Assembly (NCBI RefSeq): GCF_037893015.1
Contig: NC_133666.1
Location: 1,827,467 to 1,891,466, forward strand
Direction of reading: 5' to 3'
Length of the DNA stretch: 64,000 nt
Source of the DNA: Macrotis lagotis
Lineage: Eukaryota > Chordata > Mammalia > Peramelemorphia > Peramelidae
In this document: one piece after another, positions 46,085 to 57,244 of the stretch
Position numbering within the stretch: position 1 is the stretch's first letter
Layout: every line of letters starts with the position of its first letter
The notes under the pieces: model-generated
Told to the model about the DNA's origin: nothing
The model's database searches: none
Seen by the model: the letters and a program-made list of their open reading frames with translations, nothing else
Position numbers and translations under genes: made by a program

Positions 46085-46300
46085 ATCAATTCTGTGTAAA
46101 TCTTGTATTTACCTGTTTATTTGCATGTTGTTTCTCCATTGGACTGGGAGCTAGTTGAGATCAGAGGCTAGCAAATGGGCACAATGCTTAGTACACAATA
46201 ACTTCTTTTTCTGGGCTGGGGGAAGGCAATCAGGGTGAGTGACTGGCCCAGGGTCACACAATTAGTAAGTGACTGGTACCAGATTTGATTACCTCAGAAT
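46085..46300. mobile_element. L2 tail fragment and CORE-SINE fragment
   Basis: 46085-46203 resembles an L2 3' end on the plus strand ('tgcatgttgtttctccattg', 'cacaatgcttagtacaca'). 46204-46300 is a minus-strand SINE fragment ('gactggcccagggtcacaca'). Confidence 0.4.
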
Positions 46301-46611
46301 GGGAGGGTGCATGAAAGGGAAGAGGGGAGGGAAAAGATAGAAGGGAATATGTGATGTACTCTAATCAAGGCAAGGGCTAACAATGAAGATAAACTCAGGA
46401 GAATAGGTAAGGAAGGAAGGATGGAAAGGGGGGGGTAAGAAAGGAGACATTTTTGGTGAAGTGGTAGGAGGGGATATCACAATGAATACTCCTATAGAAG
46501 AAGAGAAATAGTCTATAAAAGGAGATAGGGATCTCATGGTGGGTATTATCTGCAGGGATTTGGTGCTTAAAGAGACCAGTCTTCCTGCCTTAGCAGAATG
46601 GGAATCAGAGC

Positions 46612-48640
46612 TCCTGAGGGAAATAGACACCTTCCAAGCAGCAAGCATCTTTTAATTTCATCACAGCAATCACCATCTGTAGTGATCATTAAGTCCAAGG
46701 ATATAAAATCTAATGCTACTTCCATTTTCTTCTCCTTTTGCCAAGTTTCTTGGGAGAGAAGATCTTGTTACTCTCAAATCTTTGAGGACTTGCCACATTT
46801 TGTAGTGATCCACACAGTCAAAGGCTTTACTGAAGTCAATGAAGCAGAAGTAGATGTTTTTCTGAAAGTCCTTTGCCTTCTCCATGATCCAATGAATGTT
46901 GGCAATTTGGTCTCTCATTTTTCTGCCTCTTCAATAACCAGCCTGCCCTTCTTGTGATGCTCAGTTCACCTATTAATGAAATCACAAATTGATGAAATTC
47001 ACAAATTGCTCGTAGAATCTTAAGCACAACCTTACTGTGTGTAAAACAAGTGGAATTGCTTGGTAATTTGAACATTTCTTGGCATTGTCCTTCTTTAAGA
47101 CTGGAACTTTTTCCAATGCTGTGACCATGGCTGTGTTTTTCCAAATCTGCTGGAAAATTGAAAGCAGCACTTCAATAGCACGATATTTTAGGATTTTAAA
47201 TAGCATAGTTAGAATTCCATCACCTCTACTATCTTTATATTATCAATGCTTCCTAAGGTCTACTTGATTTCATTCTCCAGAATGTCTGACTCAGATCAGT
47301 AATTGCACCATCCTGGCGATTAGTGATGTCAAGATCTTTCTCACATAGTTCTTTTGAATATTCTTGCCCCCCTTCTTAATGTGCTTCTGTTAAATCCCAT
47401 TTTTCTCTTTTATCATGCCTATTTTTGCATGAACCATTCCCTTGATATTTCAATTTTCCCCAACAAGTTCTCTTGACTTTTTCCATTCAATTGTTTCCTT
47501 CTATTGACTGATATTCTATTTCCTTGTATTGGCTGATATTCTGTTTCTTTGCATCAGTCCTTTAAGAAAACCTTATCTCTCTTCACTATTCTCTGAAATT
47601 CTTCATTAAGTTGGATATTGTTTTGATTTTCGCCTTTTTGCTTTCTGCCAGCCTCATTGGACAGCCATTTTGCTTTCTTGTTCTTTGCCTTTGAAATTGT
47701 TTTGTTGCTGCCTGCTGGACAATATTGAAAGCCTCTGTTCTTCAGGAGCTCTATCAGATCTAATTGTTTAATAGATAGTCATTACTTCCATTTCATATTC
47801 ATAAGGCATGTTGTTTTGATCATACCTTTATCTGATGTTTTTCCCTACTTTCTTCAAATTAAGCCTTGAATTTTCCAATATGAATCTCATGATCTGAACC
47901 ACAGTCAGTTCCAGGTCTTATTTTAACTAACTTAAAAGACTAAGCTTCCCCACCTTTGGCTACAAAGTATAGAAACAATCTGAATGTGATGTTCATTATC
48001 TGGTGATGTCTGTGTGTAGAATCTCCTTTTAGGTTGTTGAAAAAAATAAGTGTTTATAATCACTTGTGAGGATCTGGACAAAACTCTTTTATTTTCTGCT
48101 CTGTTTCAAGGACAAACTTGCCTGTTATTACAATTGTCTTTTGATTTCCTACTTTAGCATTCCAATCCCCTATCATGAAGGTGTCATCTTTTGGGGGGAA
48201 GATTATTTCAAGAGGATATCATAGGTCTTCAGAGAACTGATCAACTTTGGTCACTTGGGTATCAGTGATTGGAGAATAGATTTGTATTACTGTGGTATTG
48301 AATAGTTTGTCTTGGATTCCAACAGCTATCATGCCAACATTTTTGAGATTATACTCAAGTCCTGCTTTTTTAACCCTTTTATTGACTATGCAAGTTACTC
48401 CCTTTCTTCTAAGGGATTCTTGCTTACACCAGTATATTTAGTGATCATCTGAATTCAATTCACCAATTCCCATCCATTTAAACTCACTTATACCTAAGAT
48501 ACGTTTAATCTTTCCACCTCCTATTTGATCACATTCAGCTTATCTTAGTTCATAAAACTTGCATTCCAGTTTCCTGTACAATATTGATTCTTCTGTTCTT
48601 CCCTAGCAGGATGTTGGATACCTTCTGACCTGAGGGGCTC
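46612..48640 (-). mobile_element. RTE (BovB-type) LINE with endonuclease and partial reverse transcriptase
   Basis: On the minus strand the order is: endonuclease region with KWMGIGELNSDDH near 48450, IVNKRVKKAGLEYNLKNVGM near 48340 and IGDWNAKVGNQK at about 48175-48140; the pre-RT block KEGQCQEMFKLPSN near 47070; then RDQIANIHWIMEKAKDFQKN and IYFCFIDFSKAFDCVDH near 46915-46800 (RT motif A). The sequence then jumps to a late block (ILGLNDHYRW, near 46700-46670), so the YADD-bearing part is deleted. Several frameshifts and stops make it inactive. BovB-type RTEs are known in marsupials. Confidence 0.92.
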
Positions 48641-48674
48641 AGCTTCTAACTTCATCTTTTTTTTTTTTTATCAT

Positions 48675-48895
48675 TTTAATACTGTTCATGGAGTTTTATT
48701 GGGAAAGATTCTGGAGTGCTTGGGTATTTCCTTCTCCAGTACGCCATCTTTTGAAAGGGATAGAGCATTAGTGTACTATTTTTTTTTTGTACAGTAGATT
48801 TTCAGTCACGTCTGACTCTCTGTGACCCCATTTGGGATTTTCTTAGCAAAGATACTAGAATGCTTTGCCATTTTGTTCTCTAGCTCAAATTTGTA
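48675..48895 (-). mobile_element. two RTE/R-SINE tail fragments
   Basis: 48690-48755 ('attgggaaagattctggagt', 'atttccttctccagtacgcc') and 48785-48895 ('ttcagtcacgtctgactctc', 'gggattttcttagcaaagat') each carry the complement of the RTE-type tail. Confidence 0.7.
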
Positions 48896-48929
48896 TCATT
48901 GAAGGAATTTAATAAAACTCATTCTTTAC

Positions 48930-49665
48930 CTATTTGGAATAGCAGGGGAAAAAGAAATTGAGTGGTGGATCAGTAGAATGAATTAAAAACTCTAGTAGTA
49001 AGTAACCTTTGATAATTGCAAAGTTCTAAGATTGGGACTATTTGACAGAAAAATACTGGGAAAACTGGAAGTAGAAAGTAGGCACTGACTAAATGTCACA
49101 CGGTATGCCAAGATAAAGTTAAATAAGTATGAAATTAGATATAAATAGTGGTATCATTAAAAAACAAAACTGGGGGGGTGGCTAGGTGGCACAGTGGATA
49201 AAGCACCGGCTCCGGAGTCAGGAGTACCTGGGTTCAAATCTGGTCTCAGACACTGAATAATGACCTAGCTGTGTGGCCTTGGGCAAGCCACTTAACCCCA
49301 CTGCCTAGCAAAAAAAAAACCTTAAAAAACAACAAAAAAACAAAACTGGGGAGCATGGAAAAGTTTACCTGGCAGATCTGTGGATAAGAAAAGAGTATGC
49401 AACTAACAGAAGTTACAATGGATAATTTTGATTATATGAAATTCAAAGGTTTTGCACAAAGAAAACCAATGCAGCCAAAATTAAAAGGAAAGCAGAAACC
49501 TGAGGGAAAAAATTTCTCTGATAAAGAGCTCACTTCTCAAATATATAGGAAACTGAGCTAAATCTATAAATAAAAGAGCTATCCCTCAAATGATAAATGA
49601 TGAAAAAGATGTGAAAAGCAGTTTTCAGAAGAAGAAATCAAAGCTATCTCCTCACATGGTTGTAA
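48930..49665 (+). mobile_element. old L1 ORF2 fragment carrying a W-SINE
   Basis: Sense text 'actatttgacagaaaaatac' near 49038, 'tttacctggcagatctgtgg' near 49366 and 'ccaatgcagccaaaattaaa' near 49467 follows the ORF2 C-terminal region. Frames are broken. Confidence 0.75.
49176..49336 (+). mobile_element. W-SINE with target duplication
   Basis: Complete copy. Perfect 15-bp duplication aaaacaaaactgggg at 49161-49175 and 49337-49351. Confidence 0.96.
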
Positions 49666-50059
49666 AGGCATTGTGATTTTTCTTTTGTAAACTGATTGTT
49701 CATATTCTTTGACCACTTATCTGTTGGGAGGACTACTAGTCTTACATGTACTTATTGATTTTTTTATATCTTAAATACAAAACACTTACCTTAGAAATTT
49801 GATAGGCCTATACCTCTTCAGTCATATGTGACCAAACTCCTTGAAAAGACCATCTACAATATGTACCTCTCTTTCCTCTCACTCTCTTCTTAACCCTTTA
49901 TAATTCAACTTCAAACCATGTCATCATTCCAAAGAAACTGCTCTCCCCAAAGCTACCAATGATCTCTTAGCTGGCAAATCCAAATCTCAAACCTTGTTCT
50001 CCTTGACCTTTCTGTAGCCTTTGGCACTGTTGATCACTTTCTCCTTAATATTCTCTTCT

Positions 50060-50508
50060 TTCAGCCTGGAAGAATTTGAAGACCTGGAGGGATTTGTGTG
50101 AACTGATGCTGAGTGAGATGAGCAGAACCAGAACATTGTCCACCCTAACAGCAACATGGGATTGTTGATAAGTCTTAATGGATGTGCTCATTTTATCAGT
50201 GCAACAATCAGGGTATCTGTGATAGAGAATACAATCTGTATCCAAAACAAGAATTATGGAGTTTAAACAAAGACCAAAGACCATTAGCATTAATTTTTTT
50301 TTTAAAAAAAAAGGTATCTTATTATATAATTTTGCTATCTCTTATATTTTTTTCTTTAAGGATATGATTTCTCTCTCAACACATTTAATTTTGATCTATG
50401 TATAGCATGGAAACAATGTAAAGACTGTCAGACTGACTTCTGTGGGGGAAGGTGGGGGGAGGGAAACAAGATTAGGGGGAAAATTGTAAAATTCAAAAAA
50501 CAATCAAA
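50060..50508 (+). mobile_element. L1 3' end with target duplication
   Basis: 'agcctggaagaatttgaaga', 'ctgatgctgagtgagatgag', then the 3' UTR with a G-rich run and A-rich tail. Perfect 13-bp duplication aatattctcttct at 50047-50059 and 50509-50521. Confidence 0.95.
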
Positions 50509-50558
50509 AATATTCTCTTCTCTCTTGGTTTTCAGGTGATATCAGACCAATCCTTAGC

Positions 50559-50717
50559 TCTTTTTTTTCTTTTAGGTTTTTGCAAGGCAATGGGGTTAAG
50601 TGGCTTGCCCAAGGCCACCCAGCTAGGTAATTATTAAGTGTCTGAGACCGGATTTGAACCCAGGTACTCCTGACTCCAGGGCCAGTGCTCTATCCACTGT
50701 GCCACCTAGCCACCCCG
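50559..50717 (-). mobile_element. W-SINE inserted in L2
   Basis: Reverse-strand copy: tail complement 'ttttaggtttttgcaaggca', head complement 'gtgccacctagccacccc'. The target duplication is not clear. Confidence 0.92.
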
Positions 50718-50999
50718 TTACTCTCTCTTTTGCTAGATCCTCCTCCACATCATGCCTTCTCACCATAGCTGTTCCTCGGGGCTCTTCTCCCTCTATACTA
50801 CTTCATTTGTGGGTCTTATCTCATCCCATGGATCTAATTACCATCTCTATGCTGACACTTTTGATATCTTCATTGGGAACATCCTAGGTAGAAGATGGGT
50901 TAAGGAGGGAGGATAGGAGAGCTCAGTATAGCTGATGCTAGCTGAAATCTCTCCTTCAGTCTTCAAGAGAGCTATCAAGATAAAATTGTATCTATCTGC

Positions 51000-51115
51000 C
51001 AGACATATTAGTAATACATAAAAATTATAAGTCTATAAACATTATCAAGTTCCTACTCTGTTCTAGGCACTGTGCTAAATTCTGGGGATGCAAAGAGAGA
51101 CAAAAACCCCCACAG
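51000..51115 (-). mobile_element. L2 3' tail fragment inside a sense L2
   Basis: Plus text 'catatt...', then 'tctaggcactgtgctaaatt' and 'ctggggatgcaaagagagac', is the complement of an L2 tail and interrupts the sense L2. Confidence 0.5.
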
Positions 51116-52065
51116 CTCTGTCTGAAACTCTCTGCTTCACTCTATTTCTCATTTCCAAGTGTCTTTTAGACATCTCAAGCTAGATGTTTGATAGATATTT
51201 GAAATTCAAACCGTCTAAAACTGAACAACATATTATCTTTTACCCTAAACTATTTCCTAAACTTCCCTATTATTGTTGAAGGCACCACCATCTTCCCTGT
51301 GTCCTCAGACTCTCCACTGAGGAATCATCATGGACTTCTCACTGTCTCTTCCCCTCTCCTCCCCCAGATCTAAACTGTTGTCAAGACCTGTTTATTTTAT
51401 CTTTGTAATATTTCTTGCATATGTTCCCTTCTCTCCTCTGACACTGGTGCAGGCCCTCATTGCTTCATATTAGGAATATTTCAATAGGTTTTCTTGCTTG
51501 GGTTTCCTTGCTTCAAGTCTCTTCCCACTCCAATCCAACCTTTAATCAGCCATTAAAAGTGATTTTCCTAAAGCTCAGGTCCAACCAGGTTACTTCACCT
51601 CAATAAACTTCAGTGGCTCTCTATTGCCTCCAGAATCAAATTCAAAAGGTTCTGTTTGGCATTCACTCAGCCTCTTCAGTCTTCTTAGACCTTACTCACC
51701 AACAAGTTCTCTTTCATCCAGTGACACTGTTCTCCTGGCTGTTCCACCAGCAAGAACCTCCATCTCTCATCTCTGGGTATTTTCTCTAGCTATCCTCTAT
51801 CCCTGGAATGCTTTTCCTCCTCTGCACTACCTACTGATCTTTCTGACTTTTTTCAAATCCCAAGTAAAACAAGACCCTCCCTTTCCCAATCTCTCTGGAC
51901 TTGTGTCTCCCTGTTAATTTTTCCCTTTTGATTCTGTGTAGAGCAGTCTATATTTGTTTGTACCTTCTCTCCTTCATCTGATGGAGATCTCCTTGCATGC
52001 AGAGATGGTCTTTTGCCTCTCCCCAGAGCTTAGTCCAAAGTAGGGGCTTGATAATGCTGTTTAAT

Positions 52066-52133
52066 TTATTATTATTATTATTATTATTTATTATTTATTT
52101 TATTTATTATTATTATTATTTTATTATTATTTT
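52066..52133. repeat. (ATT)n microsatellite
   Basis: att/attt units at the 3' boundary of a T-LINE fragment on the minus strand. Other T-SINE copies also end in short (ATC)n or (ATT)n runs. Confidence 0.93.
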
Positions 52134-52340
52134 GATTGGTTGCTGTCCTTTGTTCTAGAAGAGGACCAAAATGACATCACGATGTTAACGTCAAGAGTAT
52201 CTGACTGTGGCTGATCAGACCAATACAAGCTTAGAAAGCTCTGCCACCAGTTGGTCACAAATAGGCCATGTCTGGCAGAGAGATATAATTTAGCTTGATA
52301 CCCTTTTCAGAGATGGAAGGAGATATTTGTCTGGCAGCTG
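52134..52340 (-). mobile_element. T-LINE 3' end
   Basis: On the minus strand 'ggcctatttgtgaccaactg', 'ttggtctgatcagccacagt' and 'gtcattttggtcctcttcta' align with the plus-strand piece at 54600-54695. The tail continues into (ATT)n. Confidence 0.7.
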
Positions 52341-52394
52341 TCCTTTACCTTTCCTACGCTCTCCTCTCAACCATTCCTTCTAGGATGCTACCTT

Positions 52395-52660
52395 CAAAAA
52401 ACAAACAAACAAACAAATAAAGAAATAATGGCTACTTTCCCTTTTTTCTTTGATTTCCTTGGGGTATCGACCTAGAAGCAGTATTGCTGGGTCAAAGGGT
52501 ATGCACAGTTTTTTTGTCCTTGGGTATAGCTCCAAATTGCCCTTCAGGATGACTGGGCTAGTTCACAGCTCTACTAACTTTCTTACATCCCCTCCAGAAT
52601 TTTTCATTTTCCCTTTCTGTCATCTTACTCAACTTAATGAAAGATCCCTATTTTCAGTAG
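52395..52660 (-). mobile_element. L1 ORF2 C-terminal fragment
   Basis: Complement of L1: 'agcagtattgctgggtcaaa', 'tttgtccttgggtatagctc', then 'cagctctactaactttctta'. Confidence 0.7.
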
Positions 52661-52789
52661 TTCCTCCTTGTCCATCTTCACCATTTTTGTCTTATTAAGG
52701 CTCATTTAAATGTCACACACTCTGATACCTTACCTGATCCCCATATAATTTTCCCATCTTTGTCTTCACATACTTTGTACCTTTTTGAT

Positions 52790-54215
52790 ATACTGGTTGA
52801 CCAATCCAACAGTGCACCACACATTGCCTTTGTCACTCTCACATCCTGTCTGTCTCTTCTCCTCACAATCATATAGTCTATTAGATACCAATGTTGCTAT
52901 GAGGATGCATCCAAGAAGGTTGATTGCATTTAAGTAAATAGATGACAGTGTTTGTGATGGAGAAGGTCATGAGATGCACAAGTCTTCCGTAGTAGGTGAC
53001 CAGTGCTGTTTCTGTTTCCAACTCCATTCCTCCCAAGGACTGGTAATCTGAGACTAATCTAGCCATAAAGTCACCCAGAATTACAAACTTGTCCTCTTTT
53101 GGTACACTGAGGATAAGCGTCTCCAGGTCTTCATGACATTTTTCTTCAACTCCATCAGTGTTCATCATGGTGGATGCGTAGGCAATGATGATGGTGGCAT
53201 GGCATTTTCCTGGAAGTGGTCATTGCATTGTCATGAGCCTATCGTTCACTCCTTTTGGTGGGTTTTCAAGAATGTTGTCTAGATTAGTTTTGACTGCAAA
53301 ACCTCCCCCAGCTTCATGGTGTTCCCCTTCACTGCAGCCACTCCAGAAGAACATGCATCCAGTGCTGACTTCAATAACCTGGCCTTCATTTGCCAGCCTT
53401 TTTCTCTTAGGGCTGCTATTTGGATGCCATACCTGCTCAGTCCTCTTGCAACAAGAACTGTTTGTCTTTTAGGTCTATTGGATCTTGTGTTGTCTATGAG
53501 TGTGCACGTGTACTGATGGTGAGTGTTATCTTCTTTGAAGAAGTTTTGGTAGATTTTTTTGTGTCTTGACTGCACTGCTGTGGTAATCAGACCAGGATTG
53601 GGTAAGCAGGAAATTTTTAGGGTACCTTGGTTAGCCCCTTCCTCACACCAGGAGGTGAGTATAAAAGGGTTGCTCAGTCACACAGCGGGCTGCTGAATCC
53701 CACTGCTACTTTCAGTGGAGAAACAACCCTATGGCCTAGGCCAACAGTGTGCAGGGTTGTGACCATAGCTCCCAGTGTATCCACATCTGGTAGAGCTGCA
53801 CAAAGTCATCTTCCTCACTCTCTCTTCCAAAGTCATAATGATCCAGTGGATAGACAGAGTCAAGACAACTGGTGGCATCTTCCATGTACCAAACTCTAAG
53901 GCTCCACAAAACCTCTTTCAGCTGACTTCATGACCATTGATTGGAATGAATTGTTCTCCCTCTCTCATTCCACCAGTAAAAGACTTCACCTGCTTGGGGT
54001 AGACACCCCTTACTATTCACCAATGACTTTGAGACTCCCTCCTTTACCCTCAACCTGGTTTAGCTTGCCTGTGGAAAGGATTTACTGGAGTGTGGCCCTG
54101 TGCATGCTCCAGCCTCTTGGAACCAAAGGTGAGAGTTAGGTGGCTCGGGTGGACATCCAAGGTGGAAAGCAGCCCTCACACCAAGGTACTAGTCTTCCCT
54201 GAACACACCCCACAG
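52790..54215 (-). mobile_element. T-LINE 5' part: leader and AP-endonuclease ORF
   Basis: On the minus strand a leader (54215 to about 53600) is followed by NRPKRQTVLVARGLSRYGIQ near 53480, a domain start seen in a widespread vertebrate APE-type LINE. Next is VPKEDKFVILGDFMARLVSD near 53100 (canonical GDFNAR; here Met for Asn), then SWMHPHSN near 52895 and LIDYMIVRRRDRQDVRVTKA near 52860-52810. Stops and frameshifts break the ORF. No reverse transcriptase text follows. The clade is not assigned. These LINE proteins are often mislabelled as craniofacial development protein 2-like. Confidence 0.72.
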
Positions 54216-54224
54216 CCCAGGAGA

Positions 54225-54700
54225 AGATCCCAGTCACTGAGGTTCTTTCTCAGCTAAACTGCAAAGCATTCCAATATTATTACAGAGAGCGCAACTCTGA
54301 TGGGCAGGACATATTTTTAGAATGTCAGATGCACACTTGCCAAGAAGACTATTTTATGGAGAACTCCCACAGGGCAAGCTCTCACAAGGAGGTCAGAGGA
54401 AGCAATACTGAGATGCCCTGAAGTCTCACTGAAGAACTTTAGAATTGACTGTACAGCATGGGAGACCCTGACACAGGATAGCCCAGCATGGCATGCTCTC
54501 ATTAGAGAGGGGGCCACACTCTATGAGGAAAGCAGAATGGAAGCACTCAAAGGAAACTTGACATGTGAAAGTTTAGGGTACCCACCCAGGTGTTCCCATG
54601 GACTATTTGTGCCCAACTTGTGGTAGAGTATTCCAAGTTCATGTTGGTCTGATCAATCACAGTTGTGTCATTTTGGTCTTCTTTGATAATAAAGGTCAAG
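54225..54700 (+). mobile_element. T-LINE 3' part: ORF C-terminus and 3' tail
   Basis: The plus strand encodes, across frames, the RWAGH-type motif near 54300, a YGELPQGK-type block near 54355-54385 and, near 54605, a C2H2-like end (CPTCGRVFQVHVGLINHS pattern). It ends with 'gtcattttggtcttctttga' and a short tail. It abuts the 5' end of the minus-strand piece. Confidence 0.68.
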
Positions 54701-54704
54701 AACC

Positions 54705-54765
54705 ATGGATCAATTGAGTATCTACTATGTGCTAGATTCTGGGGATAAAAATACAAAATACAATC
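54705..54765 (-). mobile_element. L2 3' tail fragment
   Basis: Plus text 'gagtatctactatgtgctag' and 'attctggggataaaaataca' is the complement of the L2 tail. Confidence 0.5.
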
Positions 54766-55167
54766 TAATAGTGTATATTGTTAAATGTTTGGGTTTTGTT
54801 ATTATTATATAGAAATGCTATTGATTGATGAGGGTTTATTTTGTAGCTTGCAACTTTGCTGAAACTTGTTTCAGTTAGTATCTTCACCAATTCCCTGGAG
54901 TTTTACAAGTAAACCATTACAGCATCTGCAAAAGAAATAGTTTTAAGTGACTCCATTAAATGACCGTAGCTCTTGGAACACCACATATCAAAGAGCAAAC
55001 TGGGCTTGCAGTCAAAAATATCATACTGAGCATGAATGAAAACAACATGGACATTCAATGACTTGACAGACTCTCAGGACTTTATGCAAAAGACCTGAAT
55101 TTCATAGAAAATTTGACATATAAGATCCAAGCAAAACATAAGGTGAACATCAAAAATGAATTACAAT

Positions 55168-55315
55168 TGGGGTGGTTAGGTGGCACAGTGGATAGAGCAC
55201 CGGCCCTGGAGTCAGGAGTAACTGGGTTCAAATCTGGTCTCAGACACTTAATAATTACCTAGCTATGTGGCCTTAGGCAAGCCACCTAACCCCATTTGCC
55301 TTGCAAAAACCCCAA
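55168..55315 (+). mobile_element. W-SINE with target duplication
   Basis: Complete copy. Perfect 16-bp duplication aaaaatgaattacaat at 55152-55167 and 55316-55331. It entered exactly at the 5' junction of the next L1. Confidence 0.95.
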
Positions 55316-55331
55316 AAAAATGAATTACAAT

Positions 55332-55994
55332 CCAGCAATACCACTACTGGGTCCATACCCTGAAGAGATGATGAAAAAGGGTAAAAAACATCATATGAAC
55401 AAAAATATTCATAGCAGTCCTGTCTGTGGTGGTAAAGAATTGGAAATTAAGTGAATGTCCATCTATTGGGGAATGGCTTAGCAAACTATGATCTATGTAT
55501 GTCATGGAACACTATTGTTCTATTAGAAACCAGGAGGGATGGGAATTCAGGGAAGCCTGGAGGGATTTGCATGAACTGAGATGAGCAGAACCAGAAAAAT
55601 GTTGTACATCCTAACAGCAACATGGGGGTGATGACCAACCTTGATGGACTCGCTCATTCAATCAGTGCAACAACCAGGGACAATTTTAGGGTATCTGCAA
55701 TGGAGAATACCATCTGTATCCAGAGAAAGAGTTGTGGAGTTTGAAGAAAGACCTTTAATTTAGGAAAAATCTGTTATCTTATTCTGTAATTTTGCTATCT
55801 CTTATACTTTATTTTTCTTCCTTAAAGGGTCTGATTTCTCTCTCATCACATTCAACTTAGATCAATGTAGAATATGGAAACAATGGCAGGACTGACAGAC
55901 TGCCTTCTGTGGGGGGTGGGGGAGGGAAGCAAGATTAGGGGGAGAATTGTATAACTCAAAATAAATAAAATCTTTCTAAAATGAAAAAAAAAAA
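55332..55994 (+). mobile_element. L1 3' end, 5'-truncated
   Basis: ORF2 terminus ('ccagcaataccactactggg', then VKNWKL and the 'gaagcctggagggatttgca' block) and 3' UTR with a G-rich run at 55910-55925 and an A-tail. The target motif gaattacaa is at 55322-55330 and 55995-56003. Confidence 0.92.
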
Positions 55995-56214
55995 GAATTA
56001 CAAGGGACTCAGTAAGGATAAATTGTCTCCTATCTATATGTGAAAATATAAACCATATATCCAAGGTTGTCATTAGTAATTGGATAGTTTGAAAGAAAGA
56101 TTGGGATAGAGCTGAATAGGATAGATTCAAAAAAGTAAAAAAGTGCAGGAAAAAAATGTTTAGAGTTAACAGAATCTAGAAGAGATTAGCACTCTGTTAG
56201 AATTATATTCAAGA

Positions 56215-56370
56215 AGGGCGGCTAGGTGGCACAGTTAATAGAGCACTGCCCTTGGAGTCAGGAGTACCTGGGTTCAAATCTGACCTCAGACACTTAATAA
56301 TGACCTAGCTGTGTGGCCTTGGGCAAGCCACTTAACTCCATTGTCTTGAAAAAAAACTAAAAAAAAAAAA
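56215..56370 (+). mobile_element. W-SINE with perfect target duplication
   Basis: Complete copy. The 16-bp duplication agaattatattcaaga lies at 56199-56214 and 56371-56386. Confidence 0.97.
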
Positions 56371-56703
56371 AGAATTATATTCAAGAATCCTGGGCCCCTT
56401 CTATAATGGTATAGTGCACTAGAATAGCTGGGACTTTCCCTTCAGTCGCCTACACACTATGCTTTAGTAGAAATTGCTATTGTTACTACTTATCATGATC
56501 TTTTAATTTTTTTAATAAAGTTCAGATCATCTTGGAACATTGATCTACACAAAGCAGATCAATGAGGAGGGGGACACAGAAGGGTGTGTAAGGGAGAGAG
56601 TCTTGAAAGGGTGGTAGGTTAAGGAATAGGAGTGCAAGGTAGCAAATAAAGTAGTAAAGTAAAGCAAGAAGTAAAGCAGAGGAGTAAGGAAAGGGTGCGT
56701 GGC

Positions 56704-56793
56704 CTCAGAGACTTCAGACACTTAATAATTACCTAACTGTGTGACCTTGGGCAAGTCACTTAACCCCATTTACCTTGCAAAAACCTAAAAAAA
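56704..56793 (+). mobile_element. W-SINE, 5'-truncated
   Basis: Only the 3' half ('tcagacacttaataattacc' to the A-rich tail). Duplication aaggaaagggtg(cg)tggc at 56686-56703 and 56794-56809, with a 2-bp gap. Confidence 0.9.
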
Positions 56794-56829
56794 AAGGAAA
56801 GGGTGTGGCTTTCAGGAATGTTTGAAAAA

Positions 56830-57240
56830 TGAATCACACAAACCAAATATATAAATAACTATGAATATGTCCGTGGTATGTGTATATATGATATATCCTA
56901 TATCAATGTCTCTCTATATGGATATGGATATGAGCATGTCTATATGTTGAAATATGTAGATGTTCATGTTTTTGTACATGTATGAACATATCCCTGCTTA
57001 ATTGCAACCTGAGGGGGAGGGGAAAAAGTAAACAGCACACAGCAAAGAACAAAAGAAAACTTACAACAAAGCAAAGATAGACAATTTTGAATACAATTGG
57101 TAGTATTTATTATATGGGCTTTCTTGAAATGGAAATTTTTGCTTTATATTATGAATCCTCTCATGTTCTGCTGTGCCCATGACAATGTTTTTTTTATTTT
57201 GTATTTAAAATTTAAAAATAAAAAATTTATCAAAAAAATT
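56830..57240 (+). mobile_element. L1 3' UTR
   Basis: 'tatgaatatgtccgtggtat', 'ctgagggggaggggaaaaag', 'gacaattttgaatacaattg' and 'gctttatattatgaatcctc' match a marsupial L1 3' UTR ending in an A-rich tail. Confidence 0.7.
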
Positions 57241-57244
57241 TAAA

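Larger units (their letters stand above)
49790..52060 (+). mobile_element. L2 LINE, long copy with several insertions
   Basis: L2 text runs 'ctgtagcctttggcactgtt' near 50011, 'ctccctctatactacttcat' near 50788, 'cactggtgcaggccctcatt' near 51442 and 'tggctctctattgcctccag' near 51614, to the tail near 52050. It is interrupted by an L1 3' end, a W-SINE and a 51000-51115 segment that looks like an L2 tail on the opposite strand. Frames are broken. Confidence 0.8.

Noticed and set aside
53185-53899. Plus-strand frames of 66-95 codons
   Set aside because: The coding sense is on the minus strand (T-LINE endonuclease). These are shadows of it and of its leader.
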